This document shows, piece after piece, positions 36,636 to 45,126 of a stretch of DNA of 64,000 nt (its first letter is position 1; each line of letters opens with the position of its first letter). This DNA comes from Mangrovibacterium marinum (lineage in GTDB: Bacteria; Bacteroidota; Bacteroidia; Bacteroidales; Prolixibacteraceae): NCBI RefSeq assembly GCF_003046625.1, contig NZ_QAAD01000016.1, positions 1-64,000 of the forward strand, in the 5' to 3' direction. Below the pieces are notes generated by a model. That model was not told where the DNA came from. It did not search any database and worked only from the letters and a program-made list of their open reading frames with translations. The position numbers were made by a program, and so were the translations under genes.

Positions 36636-36664
36636 AAAAGAGGCCCTGTAGTGAGCCTCTTTTA
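36636..36664. terminator. Intrinsic terminator of galM (minus strand), possibly bidirectional
   Basis: AAAAGAGGC pairs with GCCTCTTTT around about ten bases. A/T tracts on both sides could end transcription in either direction. It lies between galM, whose stop is at 36688, and the acyl-CoA ligase start. Confidence 0.75.
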
Positions 36665-36687
36665 ATTTTATGCGATGTTGTGAGTAT

Positions 36688-37734
36688 TTATAATGTTCCG
36701 AACTGATAGATGGTGCTTTGCTGGTATTTTTCGCCCGGAGCAAGCTCGGTAGTGGGGAAATTCGGGTGGTTGGGCGAGTCGGGGTAATGTTGCGTTTCGA
36801 GCGCTACACCGGCATAGCTGCCGAATTTTTTCACGCCATCGATGGTCAACTCCGGAATCCAGTAGCCGGTGTACAATTGAATGCCTGGTTGGGTGGTGTA
36901 CACTTTCACCGATCGGCCGCTTTTTTCTTCCGACAGACAACCGGCATAAACCAACTTGCCCTGCTCGTTGCCCAGTACATAATTCAGGTCGTAGCCATCA
37001 GCCAGCCCGGCAATGTCTTTACCAAGCTTTTTGGTTTTGGTGAAGTCGAAGACAGTACCTTCCACCGGAACAATATTGCCCGTGGGGATCATGTCAACAG
37101 CTTCGGTGATCTGTTTGGCATTCAGCTCCAAATCGTGGTTCAGAATATTTTCCTTACCCGATGTGAGGTTGAAATAGCTGTGGTTGGTCAGGTTAACGAT
37201 GGTTTTTTTATCGGTTTCAGCTTCGTAGCTGATCTCGAGTTTACCCTCGTTGTCGAGCGTGTAGGTACAGCTCACTTTCAAATTGCCGGGGTAACCTTCT
37301 TCACCGTCGGGGCTCAGGTAGCTTAGCTTTAAGCCAACTTTGCCGGTAATTTCAAACATTTCAGCCTCCCATATTTTCCGGTCGAACCCAATTAGTCCGC
37401 CATGCAGATGGTTGGGGCCGTTATTAATAGCGCCACTGTACTCAACTCCGTCAATGGTATATTTTCCGTTGGCAATCCGGTTGCCGAAGCGACCGATGAT
37501 GCAGCCAAAGTAAGGATAACTTCCCAGGTAGGCTTCGCTTAAGTAGTCGTCCAGCTTTTCAAATCCACAGACAATGTTTTCTGTTTTACCATCCTTGTCG
37601 GGGGTGAAAACCGATGTAATTAATGCGCCGTAATTACTAATGTTGATGCAAACATGCTTGTCGTTTTCCAGGCTAAATAAGCTTACTTCCTGGCCGTCTT
37701 TCGTTTTTCCGAATGTTTTACTGGTTATTTTCAT
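36688..37734 (-). CDS. galM: Galactose mutarotase (aldose 1-epimerase)
   Basis: 348 residues. Interconverts alpha and beta anomers of galactose, feeding alpha-galactose to GalK. Family motifs: GRFGNRIANGKYTIDG, NNGPNHLHGGLIGFDRKIWEA (His acid), NLTNHSYFNLTSGKE (second catalytic His), and the catalytic Glu near the end in GVALETQHYPDSPNHPNFP. Length as in E. coli (346). No signal peptide, so cytoplasmic. Divergent from gntR-galT-galK and sharing the GntR operator at 37847. Confidence 0.95.
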   Translation of the reverse strand: MKITSKTFGKTKDGQEVSLFSLENDKHVCINISNYGALITSVFTPDKDGKTENIVCGFEKLDDYLSEAYLGSYPYFGCIIGRFGNRIANGKYTIDGVEYSGAINNGPNHLHGGLIGFDRKIWEAEMFEITGKVGLKLSYLSPDGEEGYPGNLKVSCTYTLDNEGKLEISYEAETDKKTIVNLTNHSYFNLTSGKENILNHDLELNAKQITEAVDMIPTGNIVPVEGTVFDFTKTKKLGKDIAGLADGYDLNYVLGNEQGKLVYAGCLSEEKSGRSVKVYTTQPGIQLYTGYWIPELTIDGVKKFGSYAGVALETQHYPDSPNHPNFPTTELAPGEKYQQSTIYQFGTL

Positions 37735-37822
37735 AATTTCATATTGTTGCTAAGTCGCTGTATGCCATGCTTGTCGTTAAGTTGATACAGCAATATACAA
37801 GTGGTTTTTATTCGTACAAACA

Positions 37823-37830
37823 CAAATATA
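37823..37830 (-). promoter_or_regulatory. -7 element of galM
   Basis: Minus-strand TATATTTG, a perfect TAnnTTTG element, 89 bp before the galM start. Its -33 region falls in the GntR operator at 37847-37864. Confidence 0.5.
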
Positions 37831-37846
37831 GTGATTCTAATTACAT

Positions 37847-37864
37847 ACTGGTGGGTACTGGTTG
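37847..37864. promoter_or_regulatory. GntR operator at the galM/gntR divergent promoter
   Basis: An 18-bp site beginning ACTGGTGGGTACTGGT, a 10-bp-phased direct repeat of ACTGGT. The exact reverse complement occurs before galT at 38999-39016. It overlaps the -33 region of a gntR promoter whose -7 element is TACTTTTG at 37886-37893. Confidence 0.85.
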
Positions 37865-37921
37865 TGTTATTCGTTGAAAAATGGTTACTTTTGACACTTG
37901 AGACTGCTAATCTAATGTAAC

Positions 37922-38920
37922 GTGAAGAATATTCAAATTGACGACAGCTTAGGGATTCCCAAATACCGGCAAATAATTAACTCCGTTTACCAGGCCATTT
38001 CCAATGGTGAGTTGAAGGTCGGCGATAAAATTCCTTCGCTAAACCAGATCTGTGCCGAGTTCGATTTGTCGCGCGATACCGTGATGGTTGCCTTTAATGA
38101 GTTGAAAGCGAAAGGAATCATTCATTCTATTCCCGGGAAGGGCTACTATATTAATAGTGTTGATGTGAATGTGAATGAACGCATTTTTGTTCTGTTCGAC
38201 GAGTTGAATGCTTTTAAGGAGGATCTGTACACCTCGTTTCTGAATGCACTGGACGATAAAACAACCGTCGATATTTATTTTCATCATTTCAATTTTCAGG
38301 TTTTTAAGGATTTAATAGCAGCCAGTGCCGGGAAATATACCTCGTATGTGATTATGCCGGCCACCTTCGATTATACGGCCGACATTCTGAGTGTTTTGCC
38401 CGACGATAAAGTTTACATTCTCGATCGCTTGAAACCGGATCTGGAAAAATATCCGGTCGTTTATCAGGATTTTGAAAAGGACATGTATGGTGCTTTGACT
38501 GCCGGCAAAGATTTGTTGACCAAATATGCTAAGCTGGTGATGATATTTCCCGGCGGAAAGGAACCCGAGGGGCGGATGATCGGCTTTCAGAAATTTTGTA
38601 ACGAGAATAAGATACAATTCGAGGTTTTGCGCAGCCTGCTAAACCGAACCATCCGGAAAGGGGAGGCCTATTTCGTTCCCTCGGATCGGAATTTGGTGCG
38701 TTTGGTGAAGATGGCTGCCGAGCAAAATCTGCTGCTCGGCGAGGACCTGGGAATTGTGTCGTTTAACGATACCATGTTGAAAGAAGTGGTTGCCGGCGGC
38801 ATTACAACCATTTCAACTGATTTTGCAGAAATGGGCAGGCGCCTCGCTCAGATGGTGAAAGACCGCAGCCCCGAGAAAATTGCCAACCCCGCAGCGCTGA
38901 TTCAACGAAATTCTTTATAA
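37922..38920 (+). CDS. GntR family regulator with LacI-like sugar-binding domain, galactose locus
   Basis: 332 residues from a GTG start; no ATG is suitably placed. N-terminal winged helix of the GntR type (residues about 10-75: GIPKYRQIINSVYQAISNG, KIPSLNQICAEFDLSRDTV, GKGYYI). The rest is a periplasmic-binding-protein-like sensor domain, as in the AraR/GntR regulators of Gram-positives (GEDLGIVSFNDTMLKEV, GGITTISTDFAEMGRRLAQM). Effector is likely galactose or a Leloir intermediate, inferred from context. It lies between galM and galT, and the same 18-bp operator precedes its own gene and galT. Confidence 0.88.
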   Translation: MKNIQIDDSLGIPKYRQIINSVYQAISNGELKVGDKIPSLNQICAEFDLSRDTVMVAFNELKAKGIIHSIPGKGYYINSVDVNVNERIFVLFDELNAFKEDLYTSFLNALDDKTTVDIYFHHFNFQVFKDLIAASAGKYTSYVIMPATFDYTADILSVLPDDKVYILDRLKPDLEKYPVVYQDFEKDMYGALTAGKDLLTKYAKLVMIFPGGKEPEGRMIGFQKFCNENKIQFEVLRSLLNRTIRKGEAYFVPSDRNLVRLVKMAAEQNLLLGEDLGIVSFNDTMLKEVVAGGITTISTDFAEMGRRLAQMVKDRSPEKIANPAALIQRNSL

Positions 38921-38998
38921 GTCCGTCTGCTGGCCGAAAATGTGTTTTACAACATGGCTTAGGCCAAGAGCCAGCAGTGGGATAATTTCTATTTTTAC

Positions 38999-39016
38999 CA
39001 ACCAGTACCCACCAGT
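38999..39016. promoter_or_regulatory. GntR operator before galT
   Basis: The exact 18-bp reverse complement of the site at 37847-37864, ending 18 bp before the galT start. A repressor here would block the promoter or early elongation of galT-galK-MFS. Confidence 0.85.
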
Positions 39017-39034
39017 GGTTAAAAACTTAAAATT

Positions 39035-40081
39035 ATGACGCAATTTAATATTGAAGATCACCCACACAGAAGGTTTAATCCCTTAACGAACGAGTGGATT
39101 TTGGTGTCCCCGCATCGTGCCAAACGTCCCTGGCAGGGGCAGGTCGAAAAGGCTTCGGTTGAAGAACGCCCGGCTTACGACCCCAACTGCTATTTATGCG
39201 CCGGTAACGAACGAATCGGAGGCCATAAAAACCCCGACTACAAAGGAACCTTTGTATTTACCAACGACTTTAGTGCCTTGCTTACCGACACGCCCGATGG
39301 TGGCATGGACGAAGGTAGTCTGTTTCAGGCCAAAAGCGAAAGTGGTATCTGTAAAGTAATATGCTTTAGCGAAAACCATGCGCTGACCGTGCCCGAAATG
39401 GCGGTGGAAGATATTCGTGGCGTTGTTGATGTTTGGTGCCGCGAGTTCGAGGAACTGGGCAGTCAGGAATTGATCAACTATGTGCAGATTTTTGAGAACA
39501 AGGGCTCCATTATGGGCTGCTCAAACCCGCACCCGCACGGCCAAATTTGGTCATCATCGTCGGTGCCTGTGGAACCCGAAAAGGAATCGGTTACACAAAA
39601 AGCGTACTTCGACAAAACAGGACGCACTTTGCTGGGCGATTATGTTGCTGCTGAATTGGATAAAAAGGAACGCCTGGTGGCCGAAAACGAACACTTTGTG
39701 GCTTTAGTGCCGTATTGGGCCGTTTGGCCGTTCGAAGCGATGATCATCAGTAAACGTGCCGTTCAGAATATTCTTCAACTGACCGACGACGAACGTACCG
39801 CTTTGGCGGATATTTACAAGCAGCTGACGGTGAAATACGATAACCTGTTCGAAACGTCGTTTGCATATTCAGCCGGTCTACACCAGGCACCAACCGATGG
39901 TAAGGACTACCCGGAATGGCATCTGCACATGCACTTTTATCCGCCATTGTTGCGTTCGGCTACGGTGAAGAAATTCATGGTGGGCTACGAAATGTTGGCT
40001 ACACCGCAGCGCGATATCACTGCCGAGCAGGCAGCCCGTCGCCTTCGCGAATTATCAGACATTCATTATAAACATCAATAA
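39035..40081 (+). CDS. galT: UDP-glucose--hexose-1-phosphate uridylyltransferase
   Basis: 348 residues, same as E. coli GalT. Transfers UMP from UDP-glucose to galactose 1-phosphate. Motifs: [26 protein letters not shown], the zinc pair in [12 protein letters not shown], the active-site histidine triad [10 protein letters not shown], and the later HLHMHFYPP. Intact. First enzyme of the gal operon, 19 bp before galK, and preceded by a GntR operator. No galE is in the window. Confidence 0.96.
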   Translation: MTQFNIEDHPHRRFNPLTNEWILVSPHRAKRPWQGQVEKASVEERPAYDPNCYLCAGNERIGGHKNPDYKGTFVFTNDFSALLTDTPDGGMDEGSLFQAKSESGICKVICFSENHALTVPEMAVEDIRGVVDVWCREFEELGSQELINYVQIFENKGSIMGCSNPHPHGQIWSSSSVPVEPEKESVTQKAYFDKTGRTLLGDYVAAELDKKERLVAENEHFVALVPYWAVWPFEAMIISKRAVQNILQLTDDERTALADIYKQLTVKYDNLFETSFAYSAGLHQAPTDGKDYPEWHLHMHFYPPLLRSATVKKFMVGYEMLATPQRDITAEQAARRLRELSDIHYKHQ

Positions 40082-40100
40082 AACAAGACAAACCAGAATT

Positions 40101-41378
40101 ATGACTAAGATTAGTTCTTTAGTAGAAAAAATTAACGGCGGAAACAATCCGCTTTTCCATGAATTATACGGAACCGATGAAACGGTTTTAAAAACAATGG
40201 CCGATCGCTATGCCAAGTATATGGAGCAATACAGCGCCGCTTATGGATCGGACGATGTTAGTTTATTCAGTTCTCCGGGGCGTACCGAAGTGGGCGGTAA
40301 CCATACCGATCACCAGTTGGGACGTGTATTGGCCGGTGCGGTTAACCTGGATAATATTGCTGTTGCTGCTCCAAACGGAACCAACATTGTTCGGATCGAC
40401 TCGGTTGGCTTTAAGCCATTTGAAGTGGACTTGTCGGACTTGGAAATCAAGGAGTTTGCAGTAACACCAGGCAACCTGGTAAGAGTGTATGCGAAAGAGT
40501 TAAAAGCAATGGGACTGAAAGTCGGCGGATTCAATGCCATCATTCACGGTGCTGTGCCCGAAGGTTCCGGTTTAAGCTCTTCGGCTTCTTTTGAAGTGTT
40601 GATCGGAGCTATTTTCAGCGAGCTGTTTAACGATGGAAAACTGGATCCGGTTGATAATGCCAAGATTGGTCAGAAAGCCGAACACGCGTGTCATAAATTC
40701 TGCGGATTGATGGATCAAACGGCTTGTGCTGTTGGTGGTTTCATTACAATCGACTTCGAAGATAAAGCAAACCCCATTGTAAAAGCATTGGATTTCGACT
40801 TTGCAACAACCGGTTATTCCCTGGTCATTACCAATACAGGTGGTAGTCACGGTGGTCTCGACAAGGAATACAATTCATTGCCTGCTGAGATGAAAGCTGT
40901 GGCCAAAGAATTGGGACATGACGTTCTTCGTCCGGCTTCCATTGAAGATGTTGTTAAAAGCATTCCTGCTATTCGCGAAAAAGTGGGCGACCGTGCCATC
41001 CTTCGTTCTATTCACTTCCAGGGAGATAACGCCCGGGTGGTTAAACAAGTTGAAGCTTTGGAGGCGGGTAACTTCCAGGGATTCCTGGGCATGGTAATTC
41101 AATCGGGTTACAGCTCGTACATGTACAACCAAAATATTTACGTTAACCGGGAGCCGGAATACCAACCTGTTGCTTTAGGATTGGCTTTGAGTGAATTAGT
41201 GTTGGCAGGCAAGGGCGCATGGCGTGTGCATGGCGGTGGTTTTGCCGGTACCATTCAGGCTTTTGTTCCGAATGATCTGTTGGATGAATATATTTCAACT
41301 TTAGAGTCAGTGTATGGTGAGGGGAACTGTCATACCTTGTTCATCCGCTCAAAAGGTTCAATCAAACTAGACCTCTAA
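40101..41378 (+). CDS. galK: Galactokinase
   Basis: 425 residues. Phosphorylates alpha-galactose at C1. GHMP kinase motifs: galactose-binding GRTEVGGNHTDHQLG, ATP-binding GAVPEGSGLSSSASFE, catalytic Asp in CGLMDQTACAVGG, and GGGFAGTIQAFVP near the end. About 40 residues longer than E. coli GalK, mostly at the N-terminus (EKINGGNNPLFHELYG), a usual feature in this phylum. Between galT and the MFS transporter, 30 bp before the latter. Confidence 0.95.
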   Translation: MTKISSLVEKINGGNNPLFHELYGTDETVLKTMADRYAKYMEQYSAAYGSDDVSLFSSPGRTEVGGNHTDHQLGRVLAGAVNLDNIAVAAPNGTNIVRIDSVGFKPFEVDLSDLEIKEFAVTPGNLVRVYAKELKAMGLKVGGFNAIIHGAVPEGSGLSSSASFEVLIGAIFSELFNDGKLDPVDNAKIGQKAEHACHKFCGLMDQTACAVGGFITIDFEDKANPIVKALDFDFATTGYSLVITNTGGSHGGLDKEYNSLPAEMKAVAKELGHDVLRPASIEDVVKSIPAIREKVGDRAILRSIHFQGDNARVVKQVEALEAGNFQGFLGMVIQSGYSSYMYNQNIYVNREPEYQPVALGLALSELVLAGKGAWRVHGGGFAGTIQAFVPNDLLDEYISTLESVYGEGNCHTLFIRSKGSIKLDL

Positions 41379-41408
41379 TTATAACATAATAGACTTAAAC
41401 GATTTAAA

Positions 41409-42623
41409 ATGAGTAAAAACAAGTATTTGTTCCCGTTGATTGTAATGGCTTCGCTGTTTTTCCTGTTTGGATTCATTACAACCATGAACAACTCGACCAT
41501 CGAATTCTTAAAGAATGCCTTTGGCTTGAATGATGTTCAAAAGCAATTGCCGAACACATTCTTCTATGGTGCTTACGTATTATCGGTGCCTGTTGGCTTT
41601 TTAATTAAGCAAATCGGCTACCGTTTCTCCATCTTCACCGGATTGGCGTTGATCGCTTTGGGCTTCTTTGCCTGTATTCCAGGGGTAGGCTTCGGCTACT
41701 ATGGTTTCCTTTGCGCCGTGTCAATTTTCGCAATTGGTGTTGTTATCCTGCAAGTGGCTGCTGCGCCTTATGTCGTTGCGCTCGGACCGAAAGATGGTGC
41801 CGCCAGTCGTTTGACATTGACCAACGCGCTGAACTCGGTGGCAACAGTAATTGCCCCGATCTTCGTATCTGTGTTGTTGGTTACTCCGGAACTGGGTGAA
41901 GGAGAAGTTCTGTCGAATGCTGCAATCAAGGATATCGTTAAGAACCCGTTTATCGGAATTGGTGTTGTTACTGTGGTGATTTTGGTGATTATGTTCTTCC
42001 TCAGCCTTCCGAATATTAAGGACGAGCAGGAGGCTGCTGAAGAAAGTAGTGCTGTGAAACACAAATCAAGTGCCTTTAAATATCCACACGTGTGGTTAGG
42101 CTCGCTGGCCATCTTTGTGTATATGGGAATCGAGATTGGTATCCCAAGTTTCTTCGCCGATTTTGCCAGTAAAGCGGGTGCAGTCATCGAAACATCAACC
42201 ACCGATATGTTGAAGTTCTATTGGGGCGGATTAATGGTTGGTCGTTTGCTGGGTATCTTCATTTTGAAGAAATACAAACCGACGCTCATTCTTTCAATCT
42301 GTGCATTTGGCGGCGCTGCTATGTTGGCCGGAAGTATCCTGATGTCCGGCAATATTAGCATGTGGTTGTTCCTCGGAACCGGTTTATTCCACTCCATCAT
42401 GTGGCCGGTAATTTACAGTTTAGCACTCGAAGACCTGGGCCCGCACGCCGATGTGGCTTCCGGTATTATCGCGACTTCTGTAATCGGTGCAGCAATCCTG
42501 ACTCCGATTATGGGTGCTATTCAAACAACGACCGGAACGGTTATCGCAGCAGTTTGCTGTTTGTTTGTGTATTACCTTTACCTGGTGTTTTTTGCCACCA
42601 AAGGCTCAAAAATCAGATCATAA
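41409..42623 (+). CDS. Sugar MFS transporter, FucP/GluP type (probable galactose permease)
   Basis: 404 residues, about twelve membrane helices. Typical FucP-family stretches: FGFITTMNNSTIEFLKNAFGL, NTFFYGAYVLSVPVGFLIKQIGYR, LQVAAAPYVVALGPKDGAASRLTLTNALNS (core VAAAPYV), and FHSIMWPVIYSLALEDLG. The family carries fucose, glucose and galactose with protons. Last gene of the gal operon, so galactose is the likely substrate. A terminator follows. Confidence 0.88.
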   Translation: MSKNKYLFPLIVMASLFFLFGFITTMNNSTIEFLKNAFGLNDVQKQLPNTFFYGAYVLSVPVGFLIKQIGYRFSIFTGLALIALGFFACIPGVGFGYYGFLCAVSIFAIGVVILQVAAAPYVVALGPKDGAASRLTLTNALNSVATVIAPIFVSVLLVTPELGEGEVLSNAAIKDIVKNPFIGIGVVTVVILVIMFFLSLPNIKDEQEAAEESSAVKHKSSAFKYPHVWLGSLAIFVYMGIEIGIPSFFADFASKAGAVIETSTTDMLKFYWGGLMVGRLLGIFILKKYKPTLILSICAFGGAAMLAGSILMSGNISMWLFLGTGLFHSIMWPVIYSLALEDLGPHADVASGIIATSVIGAAILTPIMGAIQTTTGTVIAAVCCLFVYYLYLVFFATKGSKIRS

Positions 42624-42642
42624 TCCGATTACATACAAGCAG

Positions 42643-42673
42643 AAAGGCCGGGCAGTTTTGTCCGGCCTTTTTT
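42643..42673 (+). terminator. Terminator of the gal operon
   Basis: AAAGGCCGG pairs with CCGGCCTTT around GCAGTTTTGT, then a T run. Confidence 0.92.
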
Positions 42674-42924
42674 ATGCGCTGCGATTTAGTTAATCGAAGA
42701 CGCCGGAATGCGGACATGGCGACTGGTACACGCAGACACGCCACTAAAATCGCTTGAAAATGTTTTAAACGATGGAAAAATACTTTACTTTTGGATCGCT
42801 TTAATTGTCAAACAAACAGCATACTTCATGTCGAGCTGTATCTGGCGATAAAAGAATATACCTAAATCAAAATAGTTGTTTAATTAAAATGTTGATTAGA
42901 ATCAATCTCTAAACCTTTTTAAGT

Positions 42925-44208
42925 ATGATTCAAAAGAAAAGTTATGCATTGCCAATTCTGATGATGATCTTACTGTTTGGTATGATCTCGTTTGTAACCA
43001 ATCTGGCTGCACCCATGGGAGTTGTTGTGAAGTCTCAGTTTCAGGCTTCGAATTTCTTAGGCATGTTGGGTAATTTCGCCAACTTCCTGGCTTACCTGTT
43101 TATGGGTATCCCGGCAGGTAAATTATTGGAAAAAATCGGCTACAAGAAGACTGCTTTACTTGGTATCGTTGTCGGATTTGTAGGCGTTGGAGTTCAGTTT
43201 ATGTCGGGTATTGCCGAGAGTTTCCTGGTTTATCTGTTGGGAGCTTTCATTGCCGGTTTCTCCATGTGTATCCTCAATGTTGTTGTGAACCCCATGTTGA
43301 ATACACTTGGTGGTGGCGGTAGAAAAGGAAACCAGTTGCTTCAGGTCGGAGCCACTTTCAACTCGTTAATGGGTACCTCTGTGCCTTTACTAGTGGGTAT
43401 GTTGGTTGGTGTGGTTACTTCCAATACATCCATCAAAGACGTAAACCCGGTGATGTTTACAGCAATGGGCATTTTTGCCGTAGCGGGTATCGTCCTGGCT
43501 TTTGTTAATATTCCCGAGCCTCACCTGAATACCGGAGAGGTAGTTGCCGAAAAATCAAAACACAGCGCCTGGTCGTTTCGCCACTTTGTTTTGGGAGCCA
43601 TCGGTATTGGTGTGTATGTTGGTGTTGAAGTAGGAGTACCCGGAACCATGTTCTTCTTTTTGGCCGATGCCAACGCCGGCGGACTGGATGCCGCAACAGC
43701 CGGTACTGTTGTTGCAACTTATTGGTTGATGATGCTTGCTGGCCGTTTTATCGGTGCGTCTATCGGCGGAAAAGTATCCAGCAAAACGATGTTGGTTGCA
43801 GCATCCGGAATTGGTATGATCTTAACCCTGCTGGCCATTGTTTCACCATCAACCTTCGCGGTGTCAATTCCGGTGTTCCAGAGTAGCGCAACAGGCCTTT
43901 CGTTCGGATTGGCAAGTGTGCCCGTTAATGCCATGTTTTTGGTATTGGTAGGTTTATGTACTTCGGTTATGTGGGGCGGTATTTTCAACCTGGCTGTTGA
44001 AGGCTTGGGTAAATTCACTGCATCAGCATCGGGTATTTTTATGACCATGGTTGTTGGTGGTGGTATTTTACCACTGGTTCAGAACTTTGTTGCCGACAAT
44101 ACCGGTTACCTGGTTTCGTATTGGGTGCCCTTCATCGGTTTGGCTTACTTGTTCTATTATTCATTGATTGGAAGCAAAAATGTGAATACCGATATTCCGG
44201 TAGACTAG
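42925..44208 (+). CDS. MFS sugar transporter, FucP-like
   Basis: 427 residues, about twelve membrane helices. N-terminal IQKKSYALPILMMILLFGMISFVTNLAAPMG, then FMGIPAGKLLEKIGYKKTALLG, GFSMCILNVVVNPMLNTLGGGG and LCTSVMWGGIFNLAVEGLGKFTASASG. Related to the gal-locus transporter but clearly different. It stands alone between the gal operon and araR, ended by a strong terminator. Substrate uncertain: L-arabinose is plausible from position, though the ara operon has its own SSS symporter. A TACTTTT half-site resembling the AraR operator lies at 42786-42792. Confidence 0.82.
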   Translation: MIQKKSYALPILMMILLFGMISFVTNLAAPMGVVVKSQFQASNFLGMLGNFANFLAYLFMGIPAGKLLEKIGYKKTALLGIVVGFVGVGVQFMSGIAESFLVYLLGAFIAGFSMCILNVVVNPMLNTLGGGGRKGNQLLQVGATFNSLMGTSVPLLVGMLVGVVTSNTSIKDVNPVMFTAMGIFAVAGIVLAFVNIPEPHLNTGEVVAEKSKHSAWSFRHFVLGAIGIGVYVGVEVGVPGTMFFFLADANAGGLDAATAGTVVATYWLMMLAGRFIGASIGGKVSSKTMLVAASGIGMILTLLAIVSPSTFAVSIPVFQSSATGLSFGLASVPVNAMFLVLVGLCTSVMWGGIFNLAVEGLGKFTASASGIFMTMVVGGGILPLVQNFVADNTGYLVSYWVPFIGLAYLFYYSLIGSKNVNTDIPVD

Positions 44209-44258
44209 TGAGTTGATTTTTTTTCGGGGCTGTTCGAAACGGCCTTTCGAAAATCCAT

Positions 44259-44303
44259 AAAAGCCCTTCGAAGATATCGAGCGATATTTTCGAAGGGCTT
44301 TTT
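44259..44303 (+). terminator. Terminator between the MFS gene and araR
   Basis: A long interrupted stem (AAAGCCCTTCGAA with TTCGAAGGGCTTT, inner ATATCG/CGATAT) followed by T. The stem is symmetrical and has A residues on its left side, so it may act in both directions. Confidence 0.92.
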
Positions 44304-44346
44304 GTGTTATAAAACATGCTGGATGAAAAAAAATGGGTTTTTTAAT

Positions 44347-44374
44347 AAAAGTATAAGTTACTTTTATAATTTTG
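44347..44374 (+). promoter_or_regulatory. Putative AraR operator and araR promoter
   Basis: AAAAGTA-TAAGT-TACTTTT (44347-44365) is a perfect inverted repeat with 7-bp arms. It is followed directly by TAATTTTG (44367-44374), a perfect TAnnTTTG -7 element. A protein bound here would cover the -33/-7 spacer. Assignment to AraR is by position. Confidence 0.7.
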
Positions 44375-44380
44375 ATCCCC

Positions 44381-45094
44381 ATGAAACTCGATAATCAAAC
44401 ATTGCTGAACGAATTATATGGGGAGCATCCCCAGCACTATGTTGCGGTCGACTGTGTCATCTTTGGATACAGAGATGGTGAGTTGAAGCTTTTGCTTTAC
44501 CCCCGTAGTTTTGAACCTGCCAAAGGAAACTGGTCGTTGCTGGGTGGTTTCATCCAAAAGGATGAGTCGTCGGATCAGGCAGCAGAGCGAATTTTGAAAC
44601 GGACAACCGGTCTGGATCAGATTTATATGGAGCAGGTGGCCGCCTTTACGCAGCCCGATCGTGAACCATCGGCCCGGGTAATCAGTATTGCTTATTTCGC
44701 CTTAATCCGTCTGGATGATCACGACGAGGAAATTGTTCATCAATACGGGGCGGATTGGTTTTCGTTTGGTGATAAGCCGGAGTTGATTTTCGACCACGAA
44801 GAAATTATCACCCAGGCATTGGCCAAGCTGCAACAAAAGGCGGGCTACCAGCTGGTGGGGCCCGAGTTATTACCCGACTTATTTACGATTACCCAGTTGC
44901 GCGGGCTCTACGAAGCCATCTTTCAGCGCACCCTCGATCCGGGGAATTTCCGCAAAAAAGTTTTATCGCTCGGGGTGTTAAAAAGGCACAACAAAAAAGA
45001 TTCAACCGAATCGAAAAAGGGGGCTTTTTATTACAGTTACGAGGAGAAGCCCGATAGTCAAGAGAAAGAGCTAAATCGAATTATTAAGATATAA
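44381..45094 (+). CDS. araR: AraR-type Nudix-fold arabinose regulator
   Basis: 237 residues from ATG 44381. The N-terminal Nudix-like domain (about 15-140) starts HYVAVDCVIFGYRDGELKLLL and has a degraded Nudix box: in GFIQKDES...AERILKRTTGL the three catalytic glutamates of the REUxEE core are replaced by I, R and T. It should therefore bind a ligand without hydrolysing it. The C-terminal part (about 155-237) is a winged helix (FTITQLRGLYEAIFQRTLDPGNFRKKVLSLGVL). This matches the NrtR-like AraR of Bacteroides, which is released from DNA by L-arabinose. It lies 32 bp before araA. No N-terminal or C-terminal truncation is seen. Confidence 0.9.
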   Translation: MKLDNQTLLNELYGEHPQHYVAVDCVIFGYRDGELKLLLYPRSFEPAKGNWSLLGGFIQKDESSDQAAERILKRTTGLDQIYMEQVAAFTQPDREPSARVISIAYFALIRLDDHDEEIVHQYGADWFSFGDKPELIFDHEEIITQALAKLQQKAGYQLVGPELLPDLFTITQLRGLYEAIFQRTLDPGNFRKKVLSLGVLKRHNKKDSTESKKGAFYYSYEEKPDSQEKELNRIIKI

Positions 45095-45126
45095 TACTAA
45101 TCAAAAACATTTTAACAGATACGAAA

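Noticed and set aside
36718-37326. 202-codon frame opposite galM
   Set aside because: Shadow of a clearly recognised gene on the other strand.
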